From Clostridia bacterium (lineage in GTDB: Bacteria > Bacillota_E > RBS10-35 > JAJYVN01), in contig DAHWHV010000627.1 of assembly GCA_027335545.1 (NCBI GenBank), forward strand, positions 1 to 7,770: DNA of 7,770 nucleotides, written 5' to 3'. The notes under the pieces were generated by a model. It was given only the letters and a program-made list of their open reading frames with translations. It was not told the origin of the DNA and did not search any database. The position numbers were made by a program, and so were the translations under genes. Position 1 is the first letter of the stretch; every line of letters begins with the position of its first letter. This document shows positions 1 through 6,648 of this stretch, one piece after another.

Positions 1-778
1 GGTGGTCGACGCTGCGCGGCAGGACCTCCTCGTGGGGGCCGCTGACCCCGCACTCCAAGGCCATGGCGCCCTGGAAGCCGATCCGCCGGAGGGCACGGAA
101 GCCCGCGACGAAGTCGATCGACCCGGAGCCCGGTTCCTTCCGCGTGCTGTCGGCGAGGTGGACGTGCCCGATGAGGGCCCCCGCCCCTTCGATGGCCGCC
201 GGGATGTTGGTCTCCTCGATGTGCATGTGGAAGAAGTCGGCCATGATCCGCACGTGGCGGGCGCCGGCCTCTGCCAGCAGGCCCTTGGCCTGGTCGAGCC
301 GGTTCAGGAAATCCGCCTCGTAGCGATTCAGCGGCTCGATCAGGGCCGTGGTCCCGGCCTCGGCCGCATCGGCGTCGATCTGGTGCAGCACCTCGACGCA
401 CAGGGCCCGGCACAGGTCCCACCGCCCGCGGAAGGGCCGCAGGTCGGGCATCCGGTTGGGCCCGGCGAAGATGGGGACGAAGATCGGCCCCAGGGCGCCG
501 AGTTCCGCGGCGTTGTGCAGTTGGCGCTTGAGGGTCTCCCGGGCCCGGGCGCGCTCGGCGGGGTCCACGTCGATGTGGCGGTTGTGGATGCCGCCGCAGA
601 TGCTGCTCGCACGTACCCGGGAGCCCTGCAGGGCGGCGCGGCGCTCGGCGAGGCCGTTGTCGGCGACCATGGCGCCACCGTCCAACTCCACGGCGTCGAA
701 TCCGTAGGCCTCCGCGTGGCGGAGCTTCTCGGAGAAGTCGCGACCGGGCAGGAGGCCCTCTTGGCAGGAAATCAGCAA
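1..778 (-). CDS. Sugar isomerase/epimerase, TIM barrel (AP endonuclease 2-like fold), C-terminus cut by window edge
   Basis: This is the first 259 residues of a xylose-isomerase-like TIM-barrel protein (PF01261). Such enzymes interconvert keto- and aldo-sugars or C3 epimers, or isomerise hydroxypyruvate, in the cytoplasm using a divalent metal. Visible metal ligands are Glu148 (in IEPLNRYE), Asp181 (in IMADFFHM), His207 (in GHVHLADS) and Glu242 (in ALECG). Their spacing (33, 26, 35) equals that which I recall for D-tagatose 3-epimerase of Pseudomonas cichorii (E152, D185, H211, E246). The substrate-contacting Glu, His and Arg of that enzyme also have counterparts (E154, H184, R213). A 3-epimerase or hydroxypyruvate-isomerase-like role is therefore likely; the substrate is unknown. 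The start chosen is TTG at 778, 11 bases after AAGGAG (795-790). GTG at 790 is in frame but overlaps that ribosome site. About 20-30 C-terminal residues lie beyond position 1. It is divergent from the hydrolase gene. Confidence 0.9.
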   Translation of the reverse strand, partial: MLISCQEGLLPGRDFSEKLRHAEAYGFDAVELDGGAMVADNGLAERRAALQGSRVRASSICGGIHNRHIDVDPAERARARETLKRQLHNAAELGALGPIFVPIFAGPNRMPDLRPFRGRWDLCRALCVEVLHQIDADAAEAGTTALIEPLNRYEADFLNRLDQAKGLLAEAGARHVRIMADFFHMHIEETNIPAAIEGAGALIGHVHLADSTRKEPGSGSIDFVAGFRALRRIGFQGAMALECGVSGPHEEVLPRSVDH

Positions 779-1076
779 ACCAGACCCCACTCCTTGTGCG
801 GCTGCGGATGGCTGGGAGTTCCCCACCGGGGCGAGCCGCACCTGCAGCGGACTCGGCCCAGAGAGGCCCGCTGTGCGTGGCCCGGTCGGAGGCCGGCCGC
901 GGCGGGGCTGCCCCGTTGCCGCCGGGGGGCGCCTGCTCGCTGCCCCTCCGACCCGGCGCCGGGGGATCGCCGCCGGGCACCGGGCGGGACGCTCGCCCGG
1001 CCTCGCCACCGCCGCGGCCGCAGGACAGGAAGGGAAGGACGCGGGTGCGGCGTAGTGCTGGGCAGCGGGTGGGGGG
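779..1076. other. Divergent intergenic spacer, no gene seen
   Basis: This spacer of about 300 bases separates the leftward TIM-barrel gene from the rightward hydrolase gene and must hold both promoters. It is extremely GC-rich, with several short GC palindromes such as GGCCGGCC-like runs. I see no convincing -35/-10 pair, RNA gene or small coding region. An in-frame TAG at 1053-1055 stops the hydrolase frame from extending further upstream. Confidence 0.6.
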
Positions 1077-1997
1077 ATGGGCATGGACGAGGCGGGGAGC
1101 CCGGGTGCGGCGCATCGCCGGGAGGAGTTGCTGGGGCTGCTGGGGGACCTGCCCCCCGGGCGGGGCGAGGTGGCCGCGACGCTCCTGGGGCAGGAGGAGC
1201 GCGGTGCCTACATGTTGGAGCACCTGCTCCTGCGGCTCAACGGCGCGGAGGTCGTGCCGGCCTACTTCACGCGACCGCGCACCGCGCCACCCCCCTGGCC
1301 GGTGGTCCTCTTCAACCACTCCCACGCCGACGCCGGCCGCGACGAACTCCTCGGCGGGGCCCCATACATGCCGGGTCCGGCGTGGGCGGAGACGCTCGCC
1401 AGCCACGGCATCGCGGCCCTGGCCATCGACGCCTGGAACTTCGGCGAACGCCGCGGGCGGACGGAGTCGGAGTTGTTCAAGGAGATGCTCTGGCGGGGTC
1501 AGGTACTCTGGGGCATGATGGTCTTCGACTCGCTGCGGGCGTTGGACTATTTGACGGCCCGCGCGGATGTCGACCCGGGGCGCATCGCTACGATGGGCAT
1601 GTCCATGGGGAGCACCATGGCCTGGTGGGTCGCGGCCCTGGACGTACGCGTCCGCGTCTGCGTGGACATCTGTTGCCTGACCGACTTCGACGCCCTGCTC
1701 CGGGCGCGGGGCCTCGACGGCCACGGCATCTACTACTATGTGCCGCGGCTCCTGCAGCACTTCTCCACGGCGGAGATCAACGCCCTGATCGCCCCGCGGC
1801 CACACCTCGCCCTGGCGGGCGACTTCGACCGGCTCACGCCGCCGGAGGGCCTGGAGGCGATCGATCGGTCCCTGCGCGAGGTCTATGCGGCCTGCGGGGC
1901 ACCGGAGGCCTGGCGGCTCTCCCGGCACCACGTGGGGCACCTGCAGACCAGGGCGATGCGGGCCGAGGCCCTGGCCTTCCTGGCGCGGTGGCTGTAG
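1077..1997 (+). CDS. Alpha/beta hydrolase (dienelactone hydrolase / acetyl-xylan esterase-like)
   Basis: This 306-residue cytoplasmic-looking hydrolase has no signal peptide or membrane segment. The fold is shown by VVLFNHSH (76-83, the strand and oxyanion region), the nucleophile elbow GMSMG with Ser176, the acid motif GDFDRLTP with Asp251 the likely catalytic acid, and HVGH with His288 as the base. The order Ser-Asp-His and the length fit the dienelactone-hydrolase/abhydrolase esterase group, which splits esters, often of sugars. The N-terminal 60 residues form a helical lead-in. The substrate cannot be named. ATG 1077 is preceded directly by a G-rich run (GGGTGGGGGG). ATG 1083 would place that run at better spacing, so either codon may be the true start. 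It stops at TAG 1995-1997, only 31 bases from the convergent end of the permease gene. It appears unrelated to the selenium genes. Confidence 0.9.
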   Translation: MGMDEAGSPGAAHRREELLGLLGDLPPGRGEVAATLLGQEERGAYMLEHLLLRLNGAEVVPAYFTRPRTAPPPWPVVLFNHSHADAGRDELLGGAPYMPGPAWAETLASHGIAALAIDAWNFGERRGRTESELFKEMLWRGQVLWGMMVFDSLRALDYLTARADVDPGRIATMGMSMGSTMAWWVAALDVRVRVCVDICCLTDFDALLRARGLDGHGIYYYVPRLLQHFSTAEINALIAPRPHLALAGDFDRLTPPEGLEAIDRSLREVYAACGAPEAWRLSRHHVGHLQTRAMRAEALAFLARWL

Positions 1998-2028
1998 GCG
2001 GACGCGCCAGGAAGGCGGCGGCCGCCCG

Positions 2029-3108
2029 CTACAGGCGGAACACCACCGCCGCCGCCCCGGTCAGCAGCCCCGCGACCGCGACGCAGGCGGCGACGAAGAC
2101 TAGGATGCGCGCCGGCACGCCGCGGCCGACCATGACCAGCGAGGGCAGGCTGACCGCCGGCAGGGTGGTCAACAGCACGCCCGCCCCGGCCGCGCCGAGT
2201 CCGAAGCGCATCAGCGTCTGGACGATGGGGATCTCACCGGCCGTGGGGATGACGAAGAGGGTGCCCACCACCGCCAACGCCGGCACCAGCCACAGGGCGT
2301 GGCCCACCGCGGGGTTCATGGCCGGAAACAGCCAGGCGCGCACCGCCCCCAGGGCCAGGACGATCACGGCGTACTCGGGCAGGAGCCCCAGGGCCAACTG
2401 ACCCAGGGACACGCCCCAGCGCACCAACAGGGGGCGGTCGTCGGGCGGCGTTGTGGCGGCCGCTTCCCGCGCGGCCGCCGCGGGCAGGTCGGCCTCCCCA
2501 AACCAGCGCTGGGCCAACTGCGAGACCCCGAACACCAGCAGGGCCCCGAAGACCAGGCGCAGGGCCACCCAACGCCAGCCAAGGACGAAGCCCATGAAGA
2601 CCATGGTCGCGGGGTTGAGCAGAGGGTTCCCCAACCAGTACGCCAGCGTCGCGCCGACCGGTACCCGGCTCTTGGCCATCCCCACTGCCAGTGGGGAAGA
2701 ACAGCACGTTCACATCATCGAAGGGACGGAGGCGAGCCCGGCGCGAACGGTGCCACCCAGACGCCCCCCGCCCAGCAGGCGCAGCAGCCAGTCCCGGGGC
2801 AGCAGGGCCTGCACGCCCGAACCCATGAGCAGGCCCACGACCAGGGCCAACCAGATGTCCTTGCCGTAGGCGAGCGCATACCGCCAGGCGGCCGTCCAAC
2901 CTGCGGCGGGGGCCGCGGCCGCGCTGCCGCTGACGATCGAGGCCCCCAGGCTGTGGTGGGCGGCGGCCACGAAGGCCTTGCCGTAGTATGGGTGCCACTT
3001 GGCCAGGTAGAGTCCGACCACGGAGACGGCAACGAACAGGCCGACCCCCCACGCCGCCGAGACGCGGCGGGCCGGCGGGGCGGCGACCGGGACACCCGTA
3101 TCGGCCAA
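2029..3108 (-). CDS. Selenocysteine-containing permease, ArsP_1/DUF318 type
   Basis: A 359-residue inner-membrane permease of the predicted-permease family (PF03773), whose studied member ArsP exports organoarsenicals. Membrane segments appear near residues 17-37, 84-104, 153-176, 180-198, 236-260, 270-288, 302-318 and 333-357. The two halves are loosely alike: SMMUTCC...GNPLLNP (131-166) versus PTAGEIP...LPAVSLPS (288-323). Residue 133 is TGA (2712-2710); the same frame continues after it with TCCSSPLAVGM, and permeases of this group that I recall have MMCTCC here. So Sec replaces Cys, giving U133-T-C135-C136, and a SECIS hairpin follows the codon. The start is TTG 3108, 8 bases after GGGAGGGG; no other usual start lies between it and the regulator gene. 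Transport of selenium compounds is suggested by the neighbours LysR and selD but not shown; arsenic, mercury or other soft metals remain possible. A frameshift or pseudogene is unlikely because both halves share one frame and are well preserved. Confidence 0.9.
2680..2696 (-). promoter_or_regulatory. Bacterial SECIS hairpin of the permease mRNA
   Basis: Counting from the base after UGA, nucleotides 14-20 (CCCCACU) pair perfectly with 24-30 (AGUGGGG) around a GGC loop at 21-23. The loop has G in its first two positions and lies at the distance from UGA expected for bacterial SECIS elements, which SelB binds to deliver Sec-tRNA. It lies wholly inside the coding region, as is usual in bacteria. 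Confidence 0.85.
2710..2712 (-). other. In-frame TGA read as selenocysteine (Sec133 of permease)
   Basis: TGA sits between ATG ATG and ACG TGC TGT, so the protein reads SMM-Sec-TCC. The frame is open for 132 codons before it and 226 codons after it, with strong permease features on both sides. The codon falls exactly where the family has a Cys, which is the standard signature of a Sec codon. Confidence 0.9.
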
Positions 3109-3116
3109 CGGCTGGA

Positions 3117-3124
3117 CCCCTCCC
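3117..3124 (-). promoter_or_regulatory. Ribosome binding site fixing the permease TTG start
   Basis: GGGAGGGG is read on the minus strand, 8 bases before the TTG codon at 3108-3106. It is the best Shine-Dalgarno match in the divergent spacer and is the reason for choosing this non-ATG start. Confidence 0.6.
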
Positions 3125-3235
3125 GACGCCTGCCACTCCCGGACGGCTGCCCAGGGTGCGGCAGGCCACGGGAGACAGGTGCTGACTCGGCTTCCGCCGT
3201 AACGTACCGGGCCGGCGCCTGGACGGCAACGCGGT

Positions 3236-3250
3236 ATGCGGAACCTGCAT
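3236..3250. promoter_or_regulatory. Candidate LysR operator (T-N11-A dyad)
   Basis: ATGC-N7-GCAT is a perfect dyad that contains the T-N11-A pattern (T3237, A3249) typical of LysR-family binding sites. It lies in the 157-base spacer (3109-3265) between the divergent permease and LysR genes, 15 bases before the LysR start. A regulator bound here could control itself and the permease. It is a short motif and could be chance. Confidence 0.4.
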
Positions 3251-3265
3251 GCGGGGGGCGGCGGC

Positions 3266-4165
3266 GTGGAGATCGAGGACCTGCGGGTGTTCGTCGAGAC
3301 GGTCCGGCGTGGCAGCCTGAGCATTGCCGCAGAGAGCCTGGGCATGAGCCAACCCACCGTCAGTCGCCGCATCCGCCGCCTGGAGGCGGCGGTGGGGGCC
3401 CCGCTGCTGGAGCGCACGCGCCCGGCCGTCTCGCCGACGCGCCTGGGGCTGCGGTGGCTGGCGTTCGCCGAGTCCACGCTGCTGGGTTGGGACGCCCTGC
3501 GGGCCGAGCCGGAGGCCCCCGAATCGGCTCTGCGGGGCCTCCTGCACATCGCCGCGAGCACCACGCTCGGGGAATTCTTCCTGCCTGGCGTGCTGGCGCG
3601 CTTCAGCCGCCTGCACGCCGACGTCCGGGCGCACCTGCACGTCATGAACTCGGACAGCGTCGAGGAGTGCGTCCGGGCGCGGCACTGCGACCTCGGCTTT
3701 CTGGGGCGGCCGCCGCGCAGCCCACTGCTGCGGGGCGTGGTCGTGGCCGAGGACGAGGTGGTCCTGGCGTACCCCCCGGGACACCGCTTCGCCGGGCGTG
3801 GCGAGGTGGACCTAGCCGAGTTGACGGGGGAGTCTCTGGTGCAGCGGGAGCCCGGGTCGGGGACCCGCCAGGCCGTGGAGGCGGCGCTGGCGGCGCGCGG
3901 GGCCTCCCTGCCGCCACTCCACGGCAGCGGGGAGATGGGGAGCGGCCGCGCCCTGTCCGGCGCCGTGGAGGCGGGCCAAGGGCTCGGCTTCGTCTCATCC
4001 CTGTTGGCGGGTGGTCGTTTTGTGCGCGTCCGCGGCCTGCCGATCCGGCGTCCGCTTCTGCTGATCTACGAGCCCACGCGCCTGCGACGGGTGGGCGAGA
4101 GCTTCGTCGCCTTCGTCACCGCCCACCTGCCGCTGACGGCGGAACGGGTCCGCCCGCCGGGCTGA
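3266..4165 (+). CDS. LysR-type transcriptional regulator, possibly selenium-associated
   Basis: A 299-residue regulator with an N-terminal winged helix-turn-helix (about 1-60; FVETVRRGSLSIAAESLGMS followed by the recognition helix SQPTVSRRIRRLE at 28-40) and a LysR substrate-binding domain (about 88-290) with the usual opening LLHIAASTTLGEFFLP. The start is GTG 3266, giving the classic LysR opening V/M-EIEDLRVFVE, with GGGGGG 7 bases upstream. An ATG at 3236 is in frame but would add ten unlikely residues. It is divergent from the permease and 183 bases upstream of selD, so it may sense a selenium, sulfur or soft-metal compound and control either side. A LysR subfamily associated with selenium metabolism is known, but membership cannot be decided by eye. 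The TGA after Gly299 is a normal end: it matches family length and no SECIS-like hairpin follows. Confidence 0.92.
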   Translation: MEIEDLRVFVETVRRGSLSIAAESLGMSQPTVSRRIRRLEAAVGAPLLERTRPAVSPTRLGLRWLAFAESTLLGWDALRAEPEAPESALRGLLHIAASTTLGEFFLPGVLARFSRLHADVRAHLHVMNSDSVEECVRARHCDLGFLGRPPRSPLLRGVVVAEDEVVLAYPPGHRFAGRGEVDLAELTGESLVQREPGSGTRQAVEAALAARGASLPPLHGSGEMGSGRALSGAVEAGQGLGFVSSLLAGGRFVRVRGLPIRRPLLLIYEPTRLRRVGESFVAFVTAHLPLTAERVRPPG

Positions 4166-4203
4166 GGCCGCCCGGAGCCTGCGGCGGAGCCCCACCCGGG
4201 GGG

Positions 4204-4230
4204 GGCCCGTGATACACTTCGCTGCGGGCC
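4204..4230. repeat. Inverted repeat around a possible extended -10 upstream of selD
   Basis: GGCCCG (4204-4209) and CGGGCC (4225-4230) form a 6-bp inverted repeat. Its 15-base loop contains TGATACACT (4210-4218), an acceptable extended -10 (TG-n-TACACT). No good -35 is visible. It could be the selD operon promoter with an operator-like dyad, or part of a weak terminator for the LysR gene; no T-tract follows. The rest of the 183-base spacer (4166-4348) shows no tRNA, riboswitch or small gene that I can recognise. Confidence 0.3.
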
Positions 4231-4332
4231 GGCGCGACGGACCGTCCCCCACCCTGCGGGCGCTGGGCGGGCGGGTGCCTCGCTGTTTCTCCGCCGAGAC
4301 CCCGTCTGGAAACGCCGACTGAGCCGACTCAC

Positions 4333-4339
4333 AGGGGGG
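4333..4339 (+). promoter_or_regulatory. selD: Ribosome binding site for the true selD start
   Basis: AGGGGGG lies 9 bases before ATG 4349. It supports initiation upstream of the in-frame TGA rather than at the internal ATG 4436, which lacks an equally placed purine run and would remove the catalytic loop. Confidence 0.55.
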
Positions 4340-4348
4340 CGTCATCGC

Positions 4349-5404
4349 ATGGCGGTGCGCGATTTCAGCCGCTTGACCAGTCTGGCCTCCTGCGCGGGCT
4401 GAGCGGCCAAGAAGGCGCCAGGGGACCTGGCGCGTATGCTGGAGGGCCTGGGGGGCCTGTTCCCTCCCGAGCTGACGGACCGCTTGCTGATCGGCCTGGA
4501 CGATCCCGACGACGCCGCCGTGTATCGCCTGGACGAACAGACCGCCCTCATCTTCACCGCGGATTACTTCCCGCCGGTGGTCGATGATCCGCGCGCCTAC
4601 GGGGCGATCGCGGCCACCAACGCCCTCAGCGACGTCTTCGCCATGGGCGGCCGCCCCGTGCTGGCGCTCAACCTGGCGACCTTTCCGGAGGACATGCCGC
4701 CCGAGTTGGCACGGGAGATCCTGCGCGGAGGGGCCGAGAAGGCCCGCGAGGCCGGCGCGGTGATCGCCGGCGGCCACACCACGACGGGGGCGGAGCCCAA
4801 CTACGGGCTGGCCGTCGTGGGCCTAGTCCACCCCGCGCGGGTGATGCGCAAGGGCAGCGCCCGCCCCGGGGACCTGCTGTACCTCAGCAAGGCCCTGGGC
4901 AGCGGCGTGATCACGACGGCGGGCAAGGCCGGCGTCGCCTCCGCCGCCGACCTTGAGGCGGCCCTGGTTTCCATGGCCCGCCTGAACCGCGCCGCCGCGG
5001 CGGCTGCGGCCGCCGCGGGGGTGCGCAGCGCCACGGACATCACCGGCTTCGGCCTGGTGGGCCATGCCCTGGAGATGGCGGCGGCCAGCGGCCTGCGCTT
5101 GCGGTTGCGCGCCGAGGCGGTGCCGCTGCTGCCGGGGGCCCTCGCCTACGGGCGCGCGGAGTGCTTCCCCGGCGGGTCCCTGCGCAACGAGGAGCACTTC
5201 TCCGGGCGGGTGCACGGGGCCTCGGCGGTGGAGCCGTTGCGGCGGCGCCTGCTCTTCTCGCCGGAGACGTCCGGTGGCCTGCTGGCCGCGGTACCGCCGC
5301 AAGGCGCCGCTGCGTTCGAGGAGGCGGCGCGCGGCGCGGGGGAGACGGTGTGGCGCATCGGCGAGGTCGTGGCTGGGGACGGGCTGGAGTTGGTCGGGGC
5401 GTGA
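4349..5404 (+). CDS. selD: Selenophosphate synthetase (selenide, water dikinase), Sec-containing
   Basis: A 351-residue SelD, close to the usual length of about 347. It uses ATP, selenide and water to make selenophosphate, AMP and phosphate, supplying Sec-tRNA synthesis and other selenium pathways. The N-terminal loop reads LTSLASCAGUAAKK: codon 18 is TGA (4400-4402) and aligns with catalytic Cys17 of E. coli SelD, while Lys21 matches its Lys20. Further family motifs: GLDDPDDAAVY (49-59), TADYFPPVVDDP (70-81) with Asp72, TNALSDVFAMGG (90-101) with Asp95, then GGHTTTGAEPNYGLAVVG, KALGSGVITTA, TDITGFGLVGH and FSPETSGGLL. The second Cys of the E. coli CGCK motif is Ala20 here. A start at ATG 4436 would drop the active-site loop, so ATG 4349 is chosen. 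The stop overlaps the next gene's GTG by 4 bases, marking it as first gene of an operon. As SelD needs Sec, its synthesis depends on its own product. Confidence 0.97.
4400..4402 (+). other. selD: In-frame TGA read as selenocysteine (Sec18 of SelD)
   Basis: TGA lies in TGC GCG GGC TGA, giving C15-A-G-Sec18, at the exact catalytic position where SelD proteins carry Cys or Sec. The open frame continues to 5404 with conserved SelD sequence. Sec at this position is well established for a subset of SelD proteins. Confidence 0.95.
4415..4433 (+). promoter_or_regulatory. selD: Bacterial SECIS hairpin of selD
   Basis: GCGCCAGG (4415-4422) pairs perfectly over 8 bp with CCTGGCGC (4426-4433) around a GGA loop (4423-4425). 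The loop begins 21 bases after the UGA with G in the first two places, meeting the bacterial SECIS pattern. Loop position and GG match those of the permease hairpin exactly. Confidence 0.9.
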
Positions 5405-6648
5405 GTGCCGAGGTGTGGCCCTCCCGCCGCGCGGTGCCGGACCCCCGGGGCGAGGCGCCGCCGGGCGGCCCGCGGCGCGTGGTGCTCGTCGTCCGCGCCG
5501 GGTTGCCGCCCAGCGCCGGCAACCTGGTGAGCGCGGAGCGGCTGGCCGCCGGCCTGCGGCGCCGGGGGCTGGTCGTGGAGCTGTGCACCGCCGACGCGCT
5601 GGCCGACCGCCCCCGCCCGGGGGCGGGGGGCGTCGTCGTGCATGCGCTGCACGCCCGGCACGCCGGGCTGGCGGCGCTCCGTTGGGCCGCGGGTCCTCCG
5701 GTGTTTTGGACCTTCACCGGCACGGACCTGGAAGCGCCGGAGTTGGCCGCCCTGGGCGCGGACGCCGGGCGCGTGGCCGCCGTCATCGCCTACCACGCCG
5801 AGGCGGCCCGGCTGCTGGAGGCCGCCCTGCCGCGCGTCGCCGACCGCGTCGTCGTGATCCCCCCGGGGGTGACGGTACCCCCACCGCACCCGGCAGGGGG
5901 GGCGGAGCACCGCGCGCGGGGCGCGGAGCACCACTCGCCGGGGGCGAGCGTCGCTCCGCGGGGGGCGAGCGTCGCTCCGCGGGGGGCGGAGCACCACTCG
6001 CCGGAGGCGGAGCACCGCTCGCCGGGGGCGAGCGTCGCTCCGCCGGGGGCGAGCGTCGCTCCGCGGGGGCCGCTGACCCTTCTGCTTCCGGCGGGTCTGC
6101 GGCCCGTCAAGGACCCCGACTTGGCCCTGCGGGCCGTTGGCGCCGTGCGGGAGGCTGGTCTCGCCTGCCGCCTGCTCCTGGCCGGGCCGGACCGCGACGA
6201 CGGCTTCGGGGAGGAGTTCCTGCGGCGCGTGGCGCAGGAACCCGCCGCGACGTACCTGGGGGAGGTGCCCCACGCGGAGATGGACGCCCTGTATGCCGCT
6301 GCGGACATCGTCTTGAACACCTCCCGGTCGGAGGGGTTGTCCAACTCGGTCCTGGAGGCCATGGCCGCCGGCCGGGCGGTCTTGGCGACGGACATCGCGG
6401 GGAACCGGGCCGCGATCCGGCACGGCGTCGATGGGTGGTTGGCGCCGGAGGCGGACCTGCCCGCCGCTGCGCGGATCCTGGCCGCCGACGCCGCGTTGCG
6501 GGCCGCCCTGGGGCGGGCCGCGGTGGAGGCCGTGCGCCGCCGCTTCGACCCGGAGGCCGAGATCGAGGCCCACGTGCGGCTGTATGTGGCGTCCCTCCGC
6601 AGGGATCACGCCGTGTGCCGCCGCGTCGCGGGGGTGTGCCCGGGGTGA
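5401..6648 (+). CDS. GT-B (GT4-like) glycosyltransferase, SenB-like candidate selenosugar synthase
   Basis: A 415-residue glycosyltransferase with two Rossmann domains. The N-terminal domain (about 25-160) has RRVVLVVRAG, SAGN (38-41), HALHARHAG (81-89) and FTGTDLE (105-111). The C-terminal domain (about 225-400) has GLRPVKDP (232-239) and the GT4 EX7E motif, Glu311 and Glu319, in SEGLSNSVLEAMAAG. The combination GN, ALHAR, TGTDL and R-x-VKDP is what I recall from SenB (TIGR04348), which joins selenophosphate to a UDP-sugar to make a selenosugar during selenoneine synthesis. The start GTG 5401 overlaps the selD stop as GTGA, implying translational coupling to the enzyme that makes selenophosphate. 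Residues 167-222 are a repeat insertion (described separately); without it the length, about 359, is near that of SenB-type enzymes. No SenA gene is in the window. An ordinary GT4 sugar transferase is the alternative; fold assignment is firm, selenium chemistry an inference. Confidence 0.88.
   Translation: MSAEVWPSRRAVPDPRGEAPPGGPRRVVLVVRAGLPPSAGNLVSAERLAAGLRRRGLVVELCTADALADRPRPGAGGVVVHALHARHAGLAALRWAAGPPVFWTFTGTDLEAPELAALGADAGRVAAVIAYHAEAARLLEAALPRVADRVVVIPPGVTVPPPHPAGGAEHRARGAEHHSPGASVAPRGASVAPRGAEHHSPEAEHRSPGASVAPPGASVAPRGPLTLLLPAGLRPVKDPDLALRAVGAVREAGLACRLLLAGPDRDDGFGEEFLRRVAQEPAATYLGEVPHAEMDALYAAADIVLNTSRSEGLSNSVLEAMAAGRAVLATDIAGNRAAIRHGVDGWLAPEADLPAAARILAADAALRAALGRAAVEAVRRRFDPEAEIEAHVRLYVASLRRDHAVCRRVAGVCPG
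5899..6066 (+). repeat. Eight 21-bp in-frame tandem repeats, order AABBAABB
   Basis: Eight consecutive 21-bp units encode seven-residue repeats. Type A reads GAEH(H/R)SP-like (units at 5899, 5920, 5983, 6004) and type B reads GASVAP(R/P) (5941, 5962, 6025, 6046). The order A-A-B-B occurs twice, as an 84-bp higher unit. The B core is nearly the reverse complement of the A core (14-15 of 17 bases), so neighbouring A and B units can fold into long hairpins, the best being 6005-6042. The array lies between the two glycosyltransferase domains, is Pro/Gly/Ala/His-rich and is probably a flexible linker. Confidence 0.95.

Noticed and set aside
1998..2028. Terminator between the convergent hydrolase and permease genes
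   Set aside because: There is a GC palindrome (GGCGGCCGCC, 2017-2026), but it is short, has no T-tract on either side and such runs are common in this GC-rich DNA.
2..2401. Long plus-strand open frame covering the TIM-barrel, hydrolase and permease region
   Set aside because: It is an artefact of high GC. It is antisense to or out of frame with well-supported genes, has low-complexity Arg/Pro/Gly-rich composition and resembles no family.
2680..2712. Permease as a frameshifted or nonsense-mutated pseudogene
   Set aside because: Both halves are in the same frame, motifs are intact on each side, the TGA replaces a family Cys, and a SECIS-type hairpin follows.
4163..4165. TGA at the LysR end as another Sec codon
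   Set aside because: The protein already has normal family length and sequence after the TGA shows no conserved domain or GG-loop hairpin at the right distance.
2299..4212. Long plus-strand open frame across the permease and LysR genes
   Set aside because: It overlaps the permease antisense and LysR out of frame, and has GC-artefact composition without domains.
4166..4348. tRNA-Sec (selC) gene or riboswitch upstream of selD
   Set aside because: There is no GTTCGA-type T-arm, no TCA anticodon in a plausible stem, no long acceptor pairing and no CCA end; no known riboswitch core could be recognised.
5899..6066. CRISPR array
   Set aside because: Units are 21 bp with no spacers, they are contiguous and in frame with the enclosing gene.
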